DNA of 64,000 bases, taken from NCBI GenBank assembly GCA_041750975.1, contig JBGSYN010000092.1:1-64000 (forward strand), read 5' to 3'. Both the position numbers and the translations under genes were made by a program. The stretch comes from JBGSYN01 sp041750975 (GTDB lineage: Bacteria; Pseudomonadota; Alphaproteobacteria; Geminicoccales; Geminicoccaceae). Under the pieces are notes generated by a model. It was not told the origin of the DNA, searched no databases, and saw only the letters and a program-made list of their open reading frames with translations. Shown here one piece after another: positions 9,395 to 18,685 of this stretch (position 1 is the first letter of the stretch; the number at the start of each line of letters is the position of its first letter).

Positions 9395-10016
9395 ACTCTC
9401 CGATGCAGAACGGCAGGCGCTCGCGCCCTTCAATGTTTCACGTGAAACACTGGCACGGCTGGAGCTTTATTGGCAGTTGCTGCTGAAATGGCAGCGAACG
9501 ATCAACCTCGTCAGCCCCAGCACGCTCGCGCAGGCATGGCAGCGACATTTCATCGATTCGGCACAGCTTCTGCCCCACTTGCCGGATCGCGGAACGACTA
9601 TGGATCTCGGCAGCGGCGCCGGATTTCCAGGCATGGTGCTGGCCATCGCCACCGGATCTCCAACGCATCTGGTCGAAAGCGATCTGCGCAAGGCCGCGTT
9701 CCTCCGCACGGTCGCACGACTGACCGAAACCTCCAACGCCTCGATCCACGCCGCGCGTATCGAGGCGGCAACATTGCCGCCCGCGGACGTCATCACGGCA
9801 CGTGCCCTCGCACCTCTAACCAACCTCCTGGCAATGGCCGAGCCCTTCACAAGGAAAAATACGATTTTGATTTTTCCAAAAGGAAAATCGCTCCACCAGG
9901 AATTGACCGTAGCGAAACAACAATGGCATATGCGATACGACATTCTTCCAAGTTGTACCGACCGGCGGGGTCAAATTCTGCGCATCTTCGAGGCCCAACG
10001 TGATCGCTCAGGCTGA
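9375..10016 (+). CDS. rsmG: 16S rRNA (guanine-527-N7)-methyltransferase RsmG (GidB)
   Basis: SAM-dependent enzyme that methylates G527 of 16S rRNA. The 213-residue protein has the family N-terminus with FNVSRETLARLELYWQLLLKWQ and the SAM-binding motif DLGSGAGFPGMVLAI. The NVSRETL segment is encoded by a perfect parS site, which explains the unusual conservation of these residues in many rsmG genes. It overlaps mnmG by 20 bp and parA by 17 bp, indicating one operon. The C-terminal part is slightly shorter and more polar than in E. coli but within family range. Confidence 0.95.
   Translation: MSDGPPELSDAERQALAPFNVSRETLARLELYWQLLLKWQRTINLVSPSTLAQAWQRHFIDSAQLLPHLPDRGTTMDLGSGAGFPGMVLAIATGSPTHLVESDLRKAAFLRTVARLTETSNASIHAARIEAATLPPADVITARALAPLTNLLAMAEPFTRKNTILIFPKGKSLHQELTVAKQQWHMRYDILPSCTDRRGQILRIFEAQRDRSG
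9434..9449. other. parS: parS centromere site 2, inside rsmG
   Basis: A second perfect TGTTTCACGTGAAACA palindrome, about 4.5 kb from the first, lies within the rsmG coding sequence, in frame to encode VSRET. ParA/ParB are encoded less than 2 kb downstream. Confidence 0.95.
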
Positions 10017-10815
10017 CCATCTTCTTGTCAAGCAGGGCCGCATCTTCTGCATCGCCAACCAGAAGGGTGGCGTCGGCAAGACGACGACGGCGATCAATCT
10101 CGCCACGGCCCTCGCGTCGAAGGGTAAGAAATCCCTGCTGATCGACCTCGATCCGCAAGGCAATGCCAGCACCGGGCTCGGCATCGACCGGACCGCACGC
10201 AAACTCACCGCATATGACGTGGTGCTCGGCCATGCCTCGCTGGCGGAAACCATCATCCCGACAGCGGTCCCCAATCTCGACTTGGTACCTTCGACGGTCG
10301 ATCTCTCGGGGGTGGAGATCGAACTGGCGGGAGAGCGCTCGCGCGCCACGCGGCTCAAGGAAGCCTTCGCGCGTTTCAAGCGGCCCTACGACTACCTGAT
10401 TGTCGACTGTCCGCCGTCGCTCGGCGTGCTGACCGTCAACGCGCTCAGCGCGTCCCATGCGGTGCTGGTGCCGCTGCAGTGTGAGTTCTTTGCCCTGGAA
10501 GGTCTCAGCCTGCTGCTGCGGACCATCGAGCGGGTGCGCGGCACCTACAATTCAAGATTGCAGGTTCATGGTATCCTTCTGACGATGTACGACCGCCGCA
10601 ACAATCTTTCCGAGCAGGTCGAGAACGACGTCCGCAGCTTTCTCGGCAGCCGCGTCTATCAGACCATAATCCCTCGAAATGTGCGCCTGTCCGAGGCGCC
10701 GTCGCATGGCGTGCCGGTTTCAATCTACGACTCGTCCTGTGCCGGAGCGACCGCCTATTCAAATCTGGCGACCGAGGTCCTGCAGCGCGAGCAGGTGACG
10801 ATGGCTGCCGCCTGA
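10000..10815 (+). CDS. parA: Chromosome partitioning ATPase ParA
   Basis: Walker-type ATPase that moves or tethers ParB-parS complexes over the nucleoid during chromosome segregation. The deviant Walker A motif KGGVGKTT is at about 22-29, Walker A' IDLDPQGNAS follows, and IVDCPPSLGVLT is the Walker B region. The 271-residue length and the short N-terminus before the P-loop fit chromosomal (type Ib-like) ParA/Soj rather than plasmid type Ia. It overlaps rsmG by 17 bp and its TGA overlaps the parB ATG by one base (TGATG), so expression with parB is coupled. Confidence 0.96.
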   Translation: MIAQADHLLVKQGRIFCIANQKGGVGKTTTAINLATALASKGKKSLLIDLDPQGNASTGLGIDRTARKLTAYDVVLGHASLAETIIPTAVPNLDLVPSTVDLSGVEIELAGERSRATRLKEAFARFKRPYDYLIVDCPPSLGVLTVNALSASHAVLVPLQCEFFALEGLSLLLRTIERVRGTYNSRLQVHGILLTMYDRRNNLSEQVENDVRSFLGSRVYQTIIPRNVRLSEAPSHGVPVSIYDSSCAGATAYSNLATEVLQREQVTMAAA

Positions 10816-11684
10816 TGACTGCAAAAAATGCCATGCAGAAAAAACGCGGTCTCGGCATGGGTCTTTCCGCCCTGCTCGGCACCGATGCCGAGAATTTCAA
10901 CCAGACACCGGTGGATCGGCGGATGCTCAACCTGCCGATCGAGTGTCTGAAGCCCTCACCGCACCAGCCGCGACGCCACTTCGACGAGACGGAACTTGCG
11001 GCCCTCGCGCAATCGATCACCGAGAAAGGGATCTTGCAGCCGCTGGTGGTCCGTTCGCTCGATGCCGCGATGGGCTATTATGAAATTATCGCTGGCGAAC
11101 GCCGATGGCGCGCCGCCCAGCAGGCGGGGCTGGCCGAGTTGCCGGCGATCATTCGCGAGCTCGGCGACCGGGAAGTGCTCGAAGTCGCATTGATCGAGAA
11201 TATTCAGCGTGAAGATCTCTCGCCGCTCGAGGAAGCCCATGCCTATGAGCGACTGATTCAAACCCATGGCCACACCCAGGAAGCCGTTGCCCTGGCGGTC
11301 GGCAAGAGCCGCAGCCATATTGCCAACACGCTGAGATTGCTCTCGCTCCCCGAAGAGATACAAGGCTTCTTGCGCGACGGGCGGCTCACCGCGGGCCATG
11401 CGAGAGCCCTTCTGGCAAGCCCGATGCCGTTGCAACATGCGGAAATGGTCGTCGCCGGCGGTCTCAACGTTCGCGAAACCGAGGCCCTGGTAAAACGGGC
11501 CCTGACCTCGAAGCCCGAGAGACACGCCAGACTACCCGATCCCAACATCACCGATCTCGAGACGAGGATGAGCCACCGGCTTGGATTGCCGGTCACGATC
11601 AGGCTCGGCAGCAAAGGCGGTACCCTCAATATTCGCTATTCCGATGCAGACCAGCTCCATGCGCTTCTGGATCGTCTGGGTTGA
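10815..11684 (+). CDS. parB: Chromosome partitioning protein ParB (CTPase, parS-binding)
   Basis: Binds the two parS sites in this window and spreads along DNA as a CTP-dependent clamp. The 289 residues show the N-terminal ParA-contact motif RGLGMGLSALL (11-21), the CTP-binding Box II motif GERRWRAA (94-101), the IENIQREDLSPLEEAHAY segment, and a helix-turn-helix around 153-175 (TQEAVALAVGKSRSHIANTLRL). The C-terminal 50 residues form the dimerisation domain. It is the last gene of the mnmG-rsmG-parA-parB operon and a strong terminator lies 190 bp further on. Confidence 0.96.
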   Translation: MTAKNAMQKKRGLGMGLSALLGTDAENFNQTPVDRRMLNLPIECLKPSPHQPRRHFDETELAALAQSITEKGILQPLVVRSLDAAMGYYEIIAGERRWRAAQQAGLAELPAIIRELGDREVLEVALIENIQREDLSPLEEAHAYERLIQTHGHTQEAVALAVGKSRSHIANTLRLLSLPEEIQGFLRDGRLTAGHARALLASPMPLQHAEMVVAGGLNVRETEALVKRALTSKPERHARLPDPNITDLETRMSHRLGLPVTIRLGSKGGTLNIRYSDADQLHALLDRLG

Positions 11685-11876
11685 ACGAATTATACCATAG
11701 ATAGTGCCATTTTCGTTGACCCTCACCATATATTGTGGATACTCATCGATGGAGGTCAAACAAGGAAAGCTGGATTTAGCCGGTGGGTTGAGCACGTTTG
11801 CCCAGCGATCTTGCCCTCGGCGCATTCCCGGTCCCGCTGCCCAAACTTAATAGCCTTCCCAAACCCCGAAGAAGTG

Positions 11877-11906
11877 AGAGGGAGCCGGAATTTTCCGGCT
11901 CCCTCT
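11877..11906. terminator. Bidirectional intrinsic terminator between parB and the acyl-CoA synthetase gene
   Basis: A perfect 14-bp inverted repeat, AGAGGGAGCCGGAA / TTCCGGCTCCCTCT, with a 2-base centre, is followed by TTGTT on the plus strand. It sits between two convergent genes and can stop transcription from both sides. Confidence 0.85.
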
Positions 11907-11936
11907 TTGTTCGCATGGCGTCAGGCAAGCCCGGCT

Positions 11937-13820
11937 TCAGGAGCGATAGAGCGCTTCGATCTCCTTTTGGTAACGCCGGGACACCAATTGACGCCGCAAC
12001 TTCATCGTCGGCGTCATCATACCGTTCTCCGGCGTGAAGGGTTCCGCCGCGAGCGCAAAACGCCGAACCCGCTCAATGACGGAAAGGTGCTCATTGGCGC
12101 GCTTCAACGCCTCTTGCAGTTGTGACCTGAGCGCACTCACGTCTTGAAGAGCCTCGAGGTTCGCCGGTAACCCGGTTTCGGCCGCCACTTTCTTGATCAG
12201 CTCCCTTGGCGGCACAATGATCGCGACCAAGTAGGGTTGCCGATCGCCGAAGACGACAGCCTGCTCGATCTCCGGCTGCAGCATCAAGTGGCCCTCCACT
12301 TTTTGCGGCGCGATGTTGTCACCCCCCGAATTGACGATCATGTCCTTTTTGCGATCGGTGATACGCAGATAGCCGTCGCTGTCGATTGCGCCGATATCCC
12401 CGGTGTGCAGCCAGCCGTCGCGCACCGCCTGGCGTGTGGCCTCGAGGTCTTTCCAGTAGCCCAGCATGACGAGATCCCCGCGAACCAGAATCTCGCCATC
12501 ATCAGCGATGCGCACTTCGACGCCATCCAGGGGTGGACCGACCGTCTCGAGCTTGACCTTGTTCGGCGGGTTGACGCTGATGACCGGCGACGATTCCGTT
12601 TGGCCGTACCCTTGGAGGACGGGCAGACCGAGGGCTGTGAAGAACAACCCAACCTCGTAATTGAGGGGGGCTCCCCCTGAGACCAGAGCCTTCAAACGTC
12701 CACCGAAGCGGCCCCGAACCTTGTTCCTGACAAGCCTCTCGAGAACGAAATCCCTGGCCGATTCCATCACCGGGAGGCGACCCCCGTTTTCGTACCGTTT
12801 GATACCCAGTCTCAGCGTTTCGGCAAAAAGCTTCGCCTGCACGCCGCCCTCGCGCTCGACCGCAGCCATCATTTTCTGACGAAGGACCTCGTAGAGCCTC
12901 GGCACGCAGGCAACGATGGTGGGCTTCACCTCGACGAAATTCTTGGCTAAATGCTCCGCTCCCTCGGAGTAATAAATCTGAGCATCTATCGCCATCGGCA
13001 GAAACTGCCCGACCGTATGCTCATAGGAGTGAGACAGCGGCAGAAACGACAAGAACGTCTCGTCGTCGAGGCCGACTTTCTTCACCAGATCGTAGGCACC
13101 CCACATATTGGCCATGATATTGCGATGGCTGAGCATCACAGATTTGGGACGACCGCCGGTGCCTGAGGTGTAGATGAAGCAGGCCAGATCATCGGGGCTC
13201 AATCGATCGACGAAATCGATTTTGTCTTCCCTCGCGCTGGATTCCAAAGCCGAAGACCATTGACCGGCAGCGCAAGAAAAATGACTGCTTTCGAATGGAT
13301 CCATCGTGATCACATGGCGGATCGCAGCATTGCCCTCGATGGCGGAGGCCATCCTCTCCATGACGGCGCGGTTGCCGACGACGACCATGACGGCCTCGCT
13401 ATGGTCGACCACGTAGCGATGATCATCGGGCAGGTTCGTCGCATAGGCGGGCACAGTCACACCGCCGGCCCGCATGATGGCGAGATCGGCCACGCACCAT
13501 TCGGGCCGATTTTCAGCAGCAAGGATGACACGCTCGCCTGGACGCAGGCCATGGCGGACCAGATAGCTCGCAAGCGCGTTCGACGCGTCAGCAATCTCGC
13601 GCCAACTCGACGACCGGTACTGCTTATCCCGCTTGTGCCATAAGAACGGCGCCTCACCGTTTCGGGCGACCGCCTTGTCGAACAGTTCGAGAAGATTGCC
13701 CGCCAGCTGCGATCCGACAAAGGACGGTCGATCCGAACTTCGACCATGCTGCGCGCTGTCCCAACCGGTCCGTGCATCGCCACCATCGAAATCAGGTCTC
13801 GGCACGGCCACGTCGGACAA
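11937..13820 (-). CDS. Long-chain acyl-CoA synthetase (AMP-dependent ligase)
   Basis: Activates fatty acids to acyl-CoA through an acyl-adenylate. The 627 residues carry the P-loop YTSGTGGRPK at 217-226, the GYGQTESSPVIS adenylate motif and the hinge region GDIGAIDSDGYLRITDRKKDMIVNSG-type signature, with the catalytic lysine region near the C-terminus. Overall it resembles FadD15-type long-chain ligases, which are about 600 residues and membrane-associated. The N-terminal 35 residues are extra and polar. It is monocistronic and convergent with parB. Chain-length preference cannot be read from the sequence. Confidence 0.9.
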   Translation of the reverse strand: MSDVAVPRPDFDGGDARTGWDSAQHGRSSDRPSFVGSQLAGNLLELFDKAVARNGEAPFLWHKRDKQYRSSSWREIADASNALASYLVRHGLRPGERVILAAENRPEWCVADLAIMRAGGVTVPAYATNLPDDHRYVVDHSEAVMVVVGNRAVMERMASAIEGNAAIRHVITMDPFESSHFSCAAGQWSSALESSAREDKIDFVDRLSPDDLACFIYTSGTGGRPKSVMLSHRNIMANMWGAYDLVKKVGLDDETFLSFLPLSHSYEHTVGQFLPMAIDAQIYYSEGAEHLAKNFVEVKPTIVACVPRLYEVLRQKMMAAVEREGGVQAKLFAETLRLGIKRYENGGRLPVMESARDFVLERLVRNKVRGRFGGRLKALVSGGAPLNYEVGLFFTALGLPVLQGYGQTESSPVISVNPPNKVKLETVGPPLDGVEVRIADDGEILVRGDLVMLGYWKDLEATRQAVRDGWLHTGDIGAIDSDGYLRITDRKKDMIVNSGGDNIAPQKVEGHLMLQPEIEQAVVFGDRQPYLVAIIVPPRELIKKVAAETGLPANLEALQDVSALRSQLQEALKRANEHLSVIERVRRFALAAEPFTPENGMMTPTMKLRRQLVSRRYQKEIEALYRS

Positions 13821-13915
13821 TTTACCTCTCCTCTTTTACCGTCTGATCGTCTGCTGGATAGGTCACCAGGCGAACATATATGTCTGAACCACGCTCATGA
13901 TGGATAAACGAGACT

Positions 13916-15742
13916 ATGGAACAACAGGTTGCCGATATCGAAACTTCAACGCCGACGGCCGCGGCCGCAAGCGCTGCACCAACCTGGGATCTGTCCGACC
14001 TTTACGCAAGCATCGAAGATCCGGCGCTCGAAATCGATCTCAATTCGGCACAAGACGATGCCGCCGACCTCGAAAACTCGCTGAAAGGCCGCCTCGAAAC
14101 CCTGACAGGCGACGAATTGGCCGAAACGCTCGATCGCTACGGCAAATTACAGGATCGGATCGGACGCGCCTACAGCTTCGCCCAGCTTTGTGCCGCGGCC
14201 GATCGCAACGATCCGGTCATCGGCAGGTTTTTTCAAAGCGTGCAGGAGAAGGTCAATGCGATCACGACGCGGTTGCTCTTCATCACGCTGGAACTGAACC
14301 ACGTCGAGGACGCGGTGATCGAGGCCAAGATCAACGAGTCTCGAAGTCTTGCCGGCTACCGTCCCTGGTTGCGCGATGTCCGCGCCTTCCGGCCCCATCA
14401 ATTGAGCGACGACATCGAGCGCATTCTGCATGAAAAATCGGTTGCCGGGCGCAATGCTTGGGTCCGTCTGTTCGATGAATCGATGGCGGGTGTGCGCTTC
14501 CCTCATGAAGACCGCGAGTTGACCGCAACCCAAATCTTCGATCTGTTGTCCGATCCGGACCGTTCCAAGCGTCAGGCCGCCGGCGCATCGATCGCGCAGA
14601 CCCTTCAAGGCAATATCCGCCTTCTGGCCCGAATCACCAACACCCTGATCAAGGACAAAGAAGTCGAGGATCGGTGGCGACATTTCGAACGTCCGATTTC
14701 GGCGCGGAATCTCGCCAATCAGGTGGAGGACAATGTCGTCGAGACCCTGATCTCGACGGTGAGGGCCGCCTATCCACGGACCTCCCATCGGTATTATGCG
14801 CTCAAGGCCCGTTGGATGGGATTGGAAAAACTCGCTTATTGGGACCGTAATGCGCCCCTGCCGGAGGACAAGGATACACGGCATGGCTGGAACGATGCGA
14901 AGTCGACGGTGCTTCAGGCCTACGCCGACTTCTCCCCCGACCTTAGCGGGTTGGTGGATCGATTCTTCGTCAATGACTGGATCGACGCCGAATTGCGGCC
15001 GAACAAGGACAGCGGCGCCTTTTGCCATCCCACGGTGACCAGCGCCCATCCCTATATCCTGATGAATTTTCAGGGCCGCAATCGGGATGTGATGACCCTG
15101 GCTCATGAACTCGGTCACGGCGTGCACCAATTGCTCGCCGCGAGGCAAGGTCCGCTGATGGCCGGCACGCCCCTGACGCTGGCGGAGACCGCCTCGGTGT
15201 TCGGCGAACAGCTCACCTTCCGCGCCCTGCTTGCCGCCGAGCGCGACCCGGTCGCTAAGCGGATCCTGCTCGCCAACAAGATCGAGGACATGCTGAACAC
15301 GGTGGTCCGTCAAATCGCTTTCTGCGAGTTCGAGCGGCGGGTTCACGACCAGAGACGGAAGGCGGAACTGACGCCGGATGATCTTTCGGCGATATGGCTG
15401 GAGGTGCAACGGGAGAGCCTCGGGCCCGCCTTCGACTTCGACGAGGGCTATGGCGTGTACTGGAGTTACATCCCACATTTCGTCCATGCGCCGTTCTACG
15501 TCTATGCCTATGCCTTCGGCGACTGCCTCGTGAACTCGCTCTATGCGGTCTACGAGGCCAATCCCCAGGGCTTCGAAGCCAAGTATCTCGAGATGTTGGC
15601 GGCCGGAGGCACGCTCAGGCACCAGGAACTTCTGGCACCATTCGGGCTCGACGCAACGGACCCGGAGTTCTGGCAGAGGGGGCTTGGAATCCTCGAAGGC
15701 TTCATCGACGCTCTGGACGCCGAACTTGGAGAGTTGACGTGA
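13916..15742 (+). CDS. M3 family oligoendopeptidase (PepF-like)
   Basis: Cytoplasmic zinc metallopeptidase that cleaves short peptides. The 608-residue protein has the gluzincin motif HELGH at about 397-401 (LAHELGHGVHQ) and the downstream third-ligand region TLAETASVFGE. The start MEQQVADIETSTPT is followed by the PepF-type N-terminal DLSDLYASIEDPAL segment. Its stop overlaps the GTG start of the next gene (GTGA), so the two are translationally coupled. Pairing of PepF with an ABC1-type protein occurs in other Alphaproteobacteria; the reason is unknown. Confidence 0.92.
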   Translation: MEQQVADIETSTPTAAAASAAPTWDLSDLYASIEDPALEIDLNSAQDDAADLENSLKGRLETLTGDELAETLDRYGKLQDRIGRAYSFAQLCAAADRNDPVIGRFFQSVQEKVNAITTRLLFITLELNHVEDAVIEAKINESRSLAGYRPWLRDVRAFRPHQLSDDIERILHEKSVAGRNAWVRLFDESMAGVRFPHEDRELTATQIFDLLSDPDRSKRQAAGASIAQTLQGNIRLLARITNTLIKDKEVEDRWRHFERPISARNLANQVEDNVVETLISTVRAAYPRTSHRYYALKARWMGLEKLAYWDRNAPLPEDKDTRHGWNDAKSTVLQAYADFSPDLSGLVDRFFVNDWIDAELRPNKDSGAFCHPTVTSAHPYILMNFQGRNRDVMTLAHELGHGVHQLLAARQGPLMAGTPLTLAETASVFGEQLTFRALLAAERDPVAKRILLANKIEDMLNTVVRQIAFCEFERRVHDQRRKAELTPDDLSAIWLEVQRESLGPAFDFDEGYGVYWSYIPHFVHAPFYVYAYAFGDCLVNSLYAVYEANPQGFEAKYLEMLAAGGTLRHQELLAPFGLDATDPEFWQRGLGILEGFIDALDAELGELT

Positions 15743-17103
15743 GCGACGCTTCGAACAAGCCGTCCATCAGCGAGAACTCCTTCGGCGGCAGAATGCGCCG
15801 CTACGCCCAGGTTTCCGGTACGATGGCGGGCCAAGCCGCGCGTTACGCCGGTCATCGCATGACCCAGGGCGCCTTCGACCGCGGCGCTCATGCCAATGAA
15901 CTGCGCGCCGCCTTCGGCGGGCTCAAAGGCCCGCTGATGAAAGTGGCGCAAATATTAGCGACGATCCCCGACGCTCTGCCGCCGGAATATGCAGCGGAGC
16001 TGGCGCAGCTGCAGAGCAACGCCCCGCCCATGGGCCGTCCCTTCGTGCGCCGTCGCATGGCCACCGAACTCGGGCCGCATTGGCAGCAAAACTTCGAGGA
16101 ATTTCCCTTGGAAGCTGCAGCGGCCGCCTCCCTCGGCCAAGTCCACAAGGCGGTCCTTCAGGATGGCCGGACCGTCGCCTGCAAACTCCAATATCCTAAT
16201 ATCGAAGCTGCCGTCGAAGCCGATCTCCGTCAGTTGCGCATCATCATTTCAATCTATCGCCAATACGACAAAGCGATCGATCCCTCGCAGATCTATGAGG
16301 AAGTGGCGGAGCGGCTGCGTGAAGAGATCGATTATACCCGCGAGGCGCGTCATATGCGGCTCTATCGTGAAATGATCGCCCCGGAGCCCACCGTCCATGT
16401 GCCCGGCGTTATCGACGATCTCTCGACGGGGCGGTTGCTGACGATGAACTGGCTGGACGGCAAGCCGCTGCTGTCGTTCAAGACCGCCGACCCCGCGGCC
16501 AGGAACGCGATTGCGCTCAACATGTTTCGCGCATGGTACGCGCCGTTCTATCGTTACGGCGTGATCCATGGCGATCCGCACCTCGGCAACTACACCGTTC
16601 GGCCGGATCACAGCATCAATCTGCTCGATTTCGGCTGCGTCCGCATTTTCCCGCCGCGCTTCGTCAAGGGCGTCATCGATCTCTATTGGGCGCTGGTTCG
16701 AGGCGATAGCGAGCTGGCCGTGACCGCTTACGAATCCTGGGGTTTCAAAAACCTGTCGCGCGAGGTCATCGAGGTTCTCAATCAATGGGCCGCTTTCGTT
16801 TATGCACCGCTCATGGAGGACCGGCCGCGCTTGATCCAGGAAACGAATTCGGGCGGTGAGGGCCGACGCGTGGTCGGTCGCGTCCATGCCAAGCTTCGAG
16901 AGATCGGCGGCGTACAGCCCCCCCGTGAGTTTGTCTTCATGGATCGTGCGGCCATCGGTCTCGGCTCGGTCTTCATGCATCTCAATGCCGAGATCAACTG
17001 GAACGAGATCTTCATCGGTCTCGTGAAGGATTTCGACGCTGCATCCATGGCGGCCAGTCAATCGGAGATGCTGAAGCGCTACGGTTTCAGCCAGCCGAGC
17101 TAG
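15739..17103 (+). CDS. ABC1/AarF (UbiB) family atypical kinase-like protein
   Basis: The GTG at 15739 overlaps the peptidase stop and gives 454 residues; upstream codons in frame lie inside the peptidase gene and are not used. Family features are the N-terminal LMKVAQILATIPDALPPEYA segment, the alanine-rich nucleotide loop AAAAASLGQVHKA, the lysine in VACKLQYPNIE, the catalytic loop HGDPHLGNY and the DFGCVR metal motif. The signature KxGQ motif is KVAQ here, a variant seen in one subgroup. Relatives support ubiquinone biosynthesis or lipid homeostasis; the function of this subgroup is not established. No clear membrane anchor is visible. Confidence 0.88.
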   Translation: MSDASNKPSISENSFGGRMRRYAQVSGTMAGQAARYAGHRMTQGAFDRGAHANELRAAFGGLKGPLMKVAQILATIPDALPPEYAAELAQLQSNAPPMGRPFVRRRMATELGPHWQQNFEEFPLEAAAAASLGQVHKAVLQDGRTVACKLQYPNIEAAVEADLRQLRIIISIYRQYDKAIDPSQIYEEVAERLREEIDYTREARHMRLYREMIAPEPTVHVPGVIDDLSTGRLLTMNWLDGKPLLSFKTADPAARNAIALNMFRAWYAPFYRYGVIHGDPHLGNYTVRPDHSINLLDFGCVRIFPPRFVKGVIDLYWALVRGDSELAVTAYESWGFKNLSREVIEVLNQWAAFVYAPLMEDRPRLIQETNSGGEGRRVVGRVHAKLREIGGVQPPREFVFMDRAAIGLGSVFMHLNAEINWNEIFIGLVKDFDAASMAASQSEMLKRYGFSQPS

Positions 17104-17239
17104 GGTCGTCGCCCCGCCGGAGTGCCATTGGCGGCACAGCCTTCCGGCGTTGCGTGTCGGCTTCCGATACCCTAGATACCCGAAGGCCCGAACAAGAACG
17201 CCCGTTCGGCATGCGATCCGGGAGGAGAGATCTGACGAC

Positions 17240-18382
17240 ATGAAAATTGGAATCGTCAGAGAGCGACAGGAAGGCGAGCGTCGGATCGCCGTTTCACCCG
17301 ACAGCATCAAGCGCTACAAGGCCGCCGATCTCGAAGTCATGGTCGAGCGCGGCGCCGGCGCTAATGCAGCCATGCCCGATGCCGATCTCGAGGCCGCAGG
17401 TGCCAGCCTGGTAGATGACGCCGAGAAAGTCTTCGCCGAAGCGGACATTCTCTTGAAGGTACGGCGACCGACCGGCGACGAGATGGCCCGGTTGCGTCAG
17501 GGCCAAGTGCTGGTCGGGGCCCTCGAACCCTATACGAACAAAGAGCAGGTCAAGGCCTACGCTGGGAAAGGTGCGATTGCCTTCGCGCTCGAACTGTTGC
17601 CGCGCACGACGCGTGCACAGGCCATGGATATTCTTTCTTCTCAGGCCAATCTCGCCGGCTATCGAGCGGTGATCGACAGTGCCGCCGCCTATGCCCGGGT
17701 CATGCCGATGATGATGACGGCGGCAGGTACCGTGACGCCGGCCAAGATCTTCATCGTCGGCGCGGGCGTCGCCGGACTCCAGGCCATCGCGACGGCCAGG
17801 CGGCTTGGCGCCGTCGTCTCGGCCACCGACGTTCGCCCTGCGGCTCGCCAGGAAGTCGAGAGTTTGGGCGCCAAATTCGTCGGCCATGTCCCCGAAGATG
17901 CCGCCGGCTCCGGCGGCTATGCCCGTGCCCTGACCCCGGAGGAACAGAAAAAGCAGGCGGAAATGGTCGCCGACCATGTGAAATCGCAGGACATCGTCAT
18001 CACAACGGCGCAGATACCCGGGCGCACGGCGCCACGAATCATCAGCGGTGAGATGGTGCGTTCGATGCGGCCGGGATCGGTTATCTTCGATCTCGCCGCG
18101 GAAAGTGGCGGCAATGTCGAAGGCAGCGTCGCCGGCGACACCGTCGAAACCGAGCAGGGTGCGCGGATCATCGGCGCCCGCGACATCGCCAGCAGCATCG
18201 CACCCGCGACCTCGCTGCTTTACGCAAAGAATCTTTCCAACTTCGTCAATCTCCTGATCGACCCCGAGACCAAGGGACTCAAAATCGATCTCGATGACGA
18301 TCTCATCAAGGGAACACTGCTTACCAAGGACGGCGAGGTCGTGCATGCCGCCTTCGCCGAATCCGATCAGGGAGCCAAATAA
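17240..18382 (+). CDS. pntAA: NAD(P) transhydrogenase subunit alpha 1 (PntAA)
   Basis: NAD(H)-binding, membrane-peripheral subunit of the proton-translocating transhydrogenase, which makes NADPH from NADH using proton motive force. The ATG at 17240 follows a good RBS (GGAGGAGAG) and gives 380 residues beginning MKIGIVRERQEGERRIAVSP. The dinucleotide fold GAGVAGLQAIATARRLGA is near residue 175, and QIPGRTAPRIIS is the conserved loop. It lacks the membrane helices found at the C-terminus of E. coli PntA, which are here a separate gene (pntAB), the three-subunit form of Rhodospirillum rubrum. Its stop overlaps the pntAB start. Confidence 0.96.
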   Translation: MKIGIVRERQEGERRIAVSPDSIKRYKAADLEVMVERGAGANAAMPDADLEAAGASLVDDAEKVFAEADILLKVRRPTGDEMARLRQGQVLVGALEPYTNKEQVKAYAGKGAIAFALELLPRTTRAQAMDILSSQANLAGYRAVIDSAAAYARVMPMMMTAAGTVTPAKIFIVGAGVAGLQAIATARRLGAVVSATDVRPAARQEVESLGAKFVGHVPEDAAGSGGYARALTPEEQKKQAEMVADHVKSQDIVITTAQIPGRTAPRIISGEMVRSMRPGSVIFDLAAESGGNVEGSVAGDTVETEQGARIIGARDIASSIAPATSLLYAKNLSNFVNLLIDPETKGLKIDLDDDLIKGTLLTKDGEVVHAAFAESDQGAK

Positions 18383-18672
18383 TGGCCGATATCGATCCGA
18401 GCATTCTGAATTTGATCGTGTTCGTGCTGGCAATTTTCGTCGGCTATTATGTCGTCTGGGCCGTCACGCCTGCGCTCCATACGCCATTGATGTCGGTGAC
18501 CAACGCCATTTCGAGCGTGATCATCGTCGGCGCCCTGATTGCGACCGGTGCCGGCGAATTCAGTCTATCCAGTGTCCTCGGCTTCATCGCCGTGGTGCTG
18601 GCCGCTGTGAACATCTTCGGTGGATTTGCCGTGACCGAGCGCATGCTCGGCATGTTCAAGAAACGCCAATGA
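18382..18672 (+). CDS. pntAB: NAD(P) transhydrogenase subunit alpha 2 (PntAB), membrane part
   Basis: A 96-residue integral membrane subunit with three hydrophobic helices (about 10-30, 38-58, 62-86) that, together with PntB, forms the proton channel. The TPALHTPLMSVTNAISSVIIVGAL segment is the family core. The ATG overlaps the pntAA stop by one base (TAATG) and pntB begins 13 bp after its stop. Length is normal for the split form. Confidence 0.95.
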   Translation: MADIDPSILNLIVFVLAIFVGYYVVWAVTPALHTPLMSVTNAISSVIIVGALIATGAGEFSLSSVLGFIAVVLAAVNIFGGFAVTERMLGMFKKRQ

Positions 18673-18685
18673 TCAGGTCGCTTCC

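Noticed and set aside
14147..15622. A 491-codon open frame on the strand opposite the M3 peptidase gene
   Set aside because: It mirrors the peptidase gene; long antisense frames arise from GC-rich codon bias. It has no RBS or family motif. The same applies to frames at 4867-6351, 1892-3073, 16249-17310 and 17294-18433.
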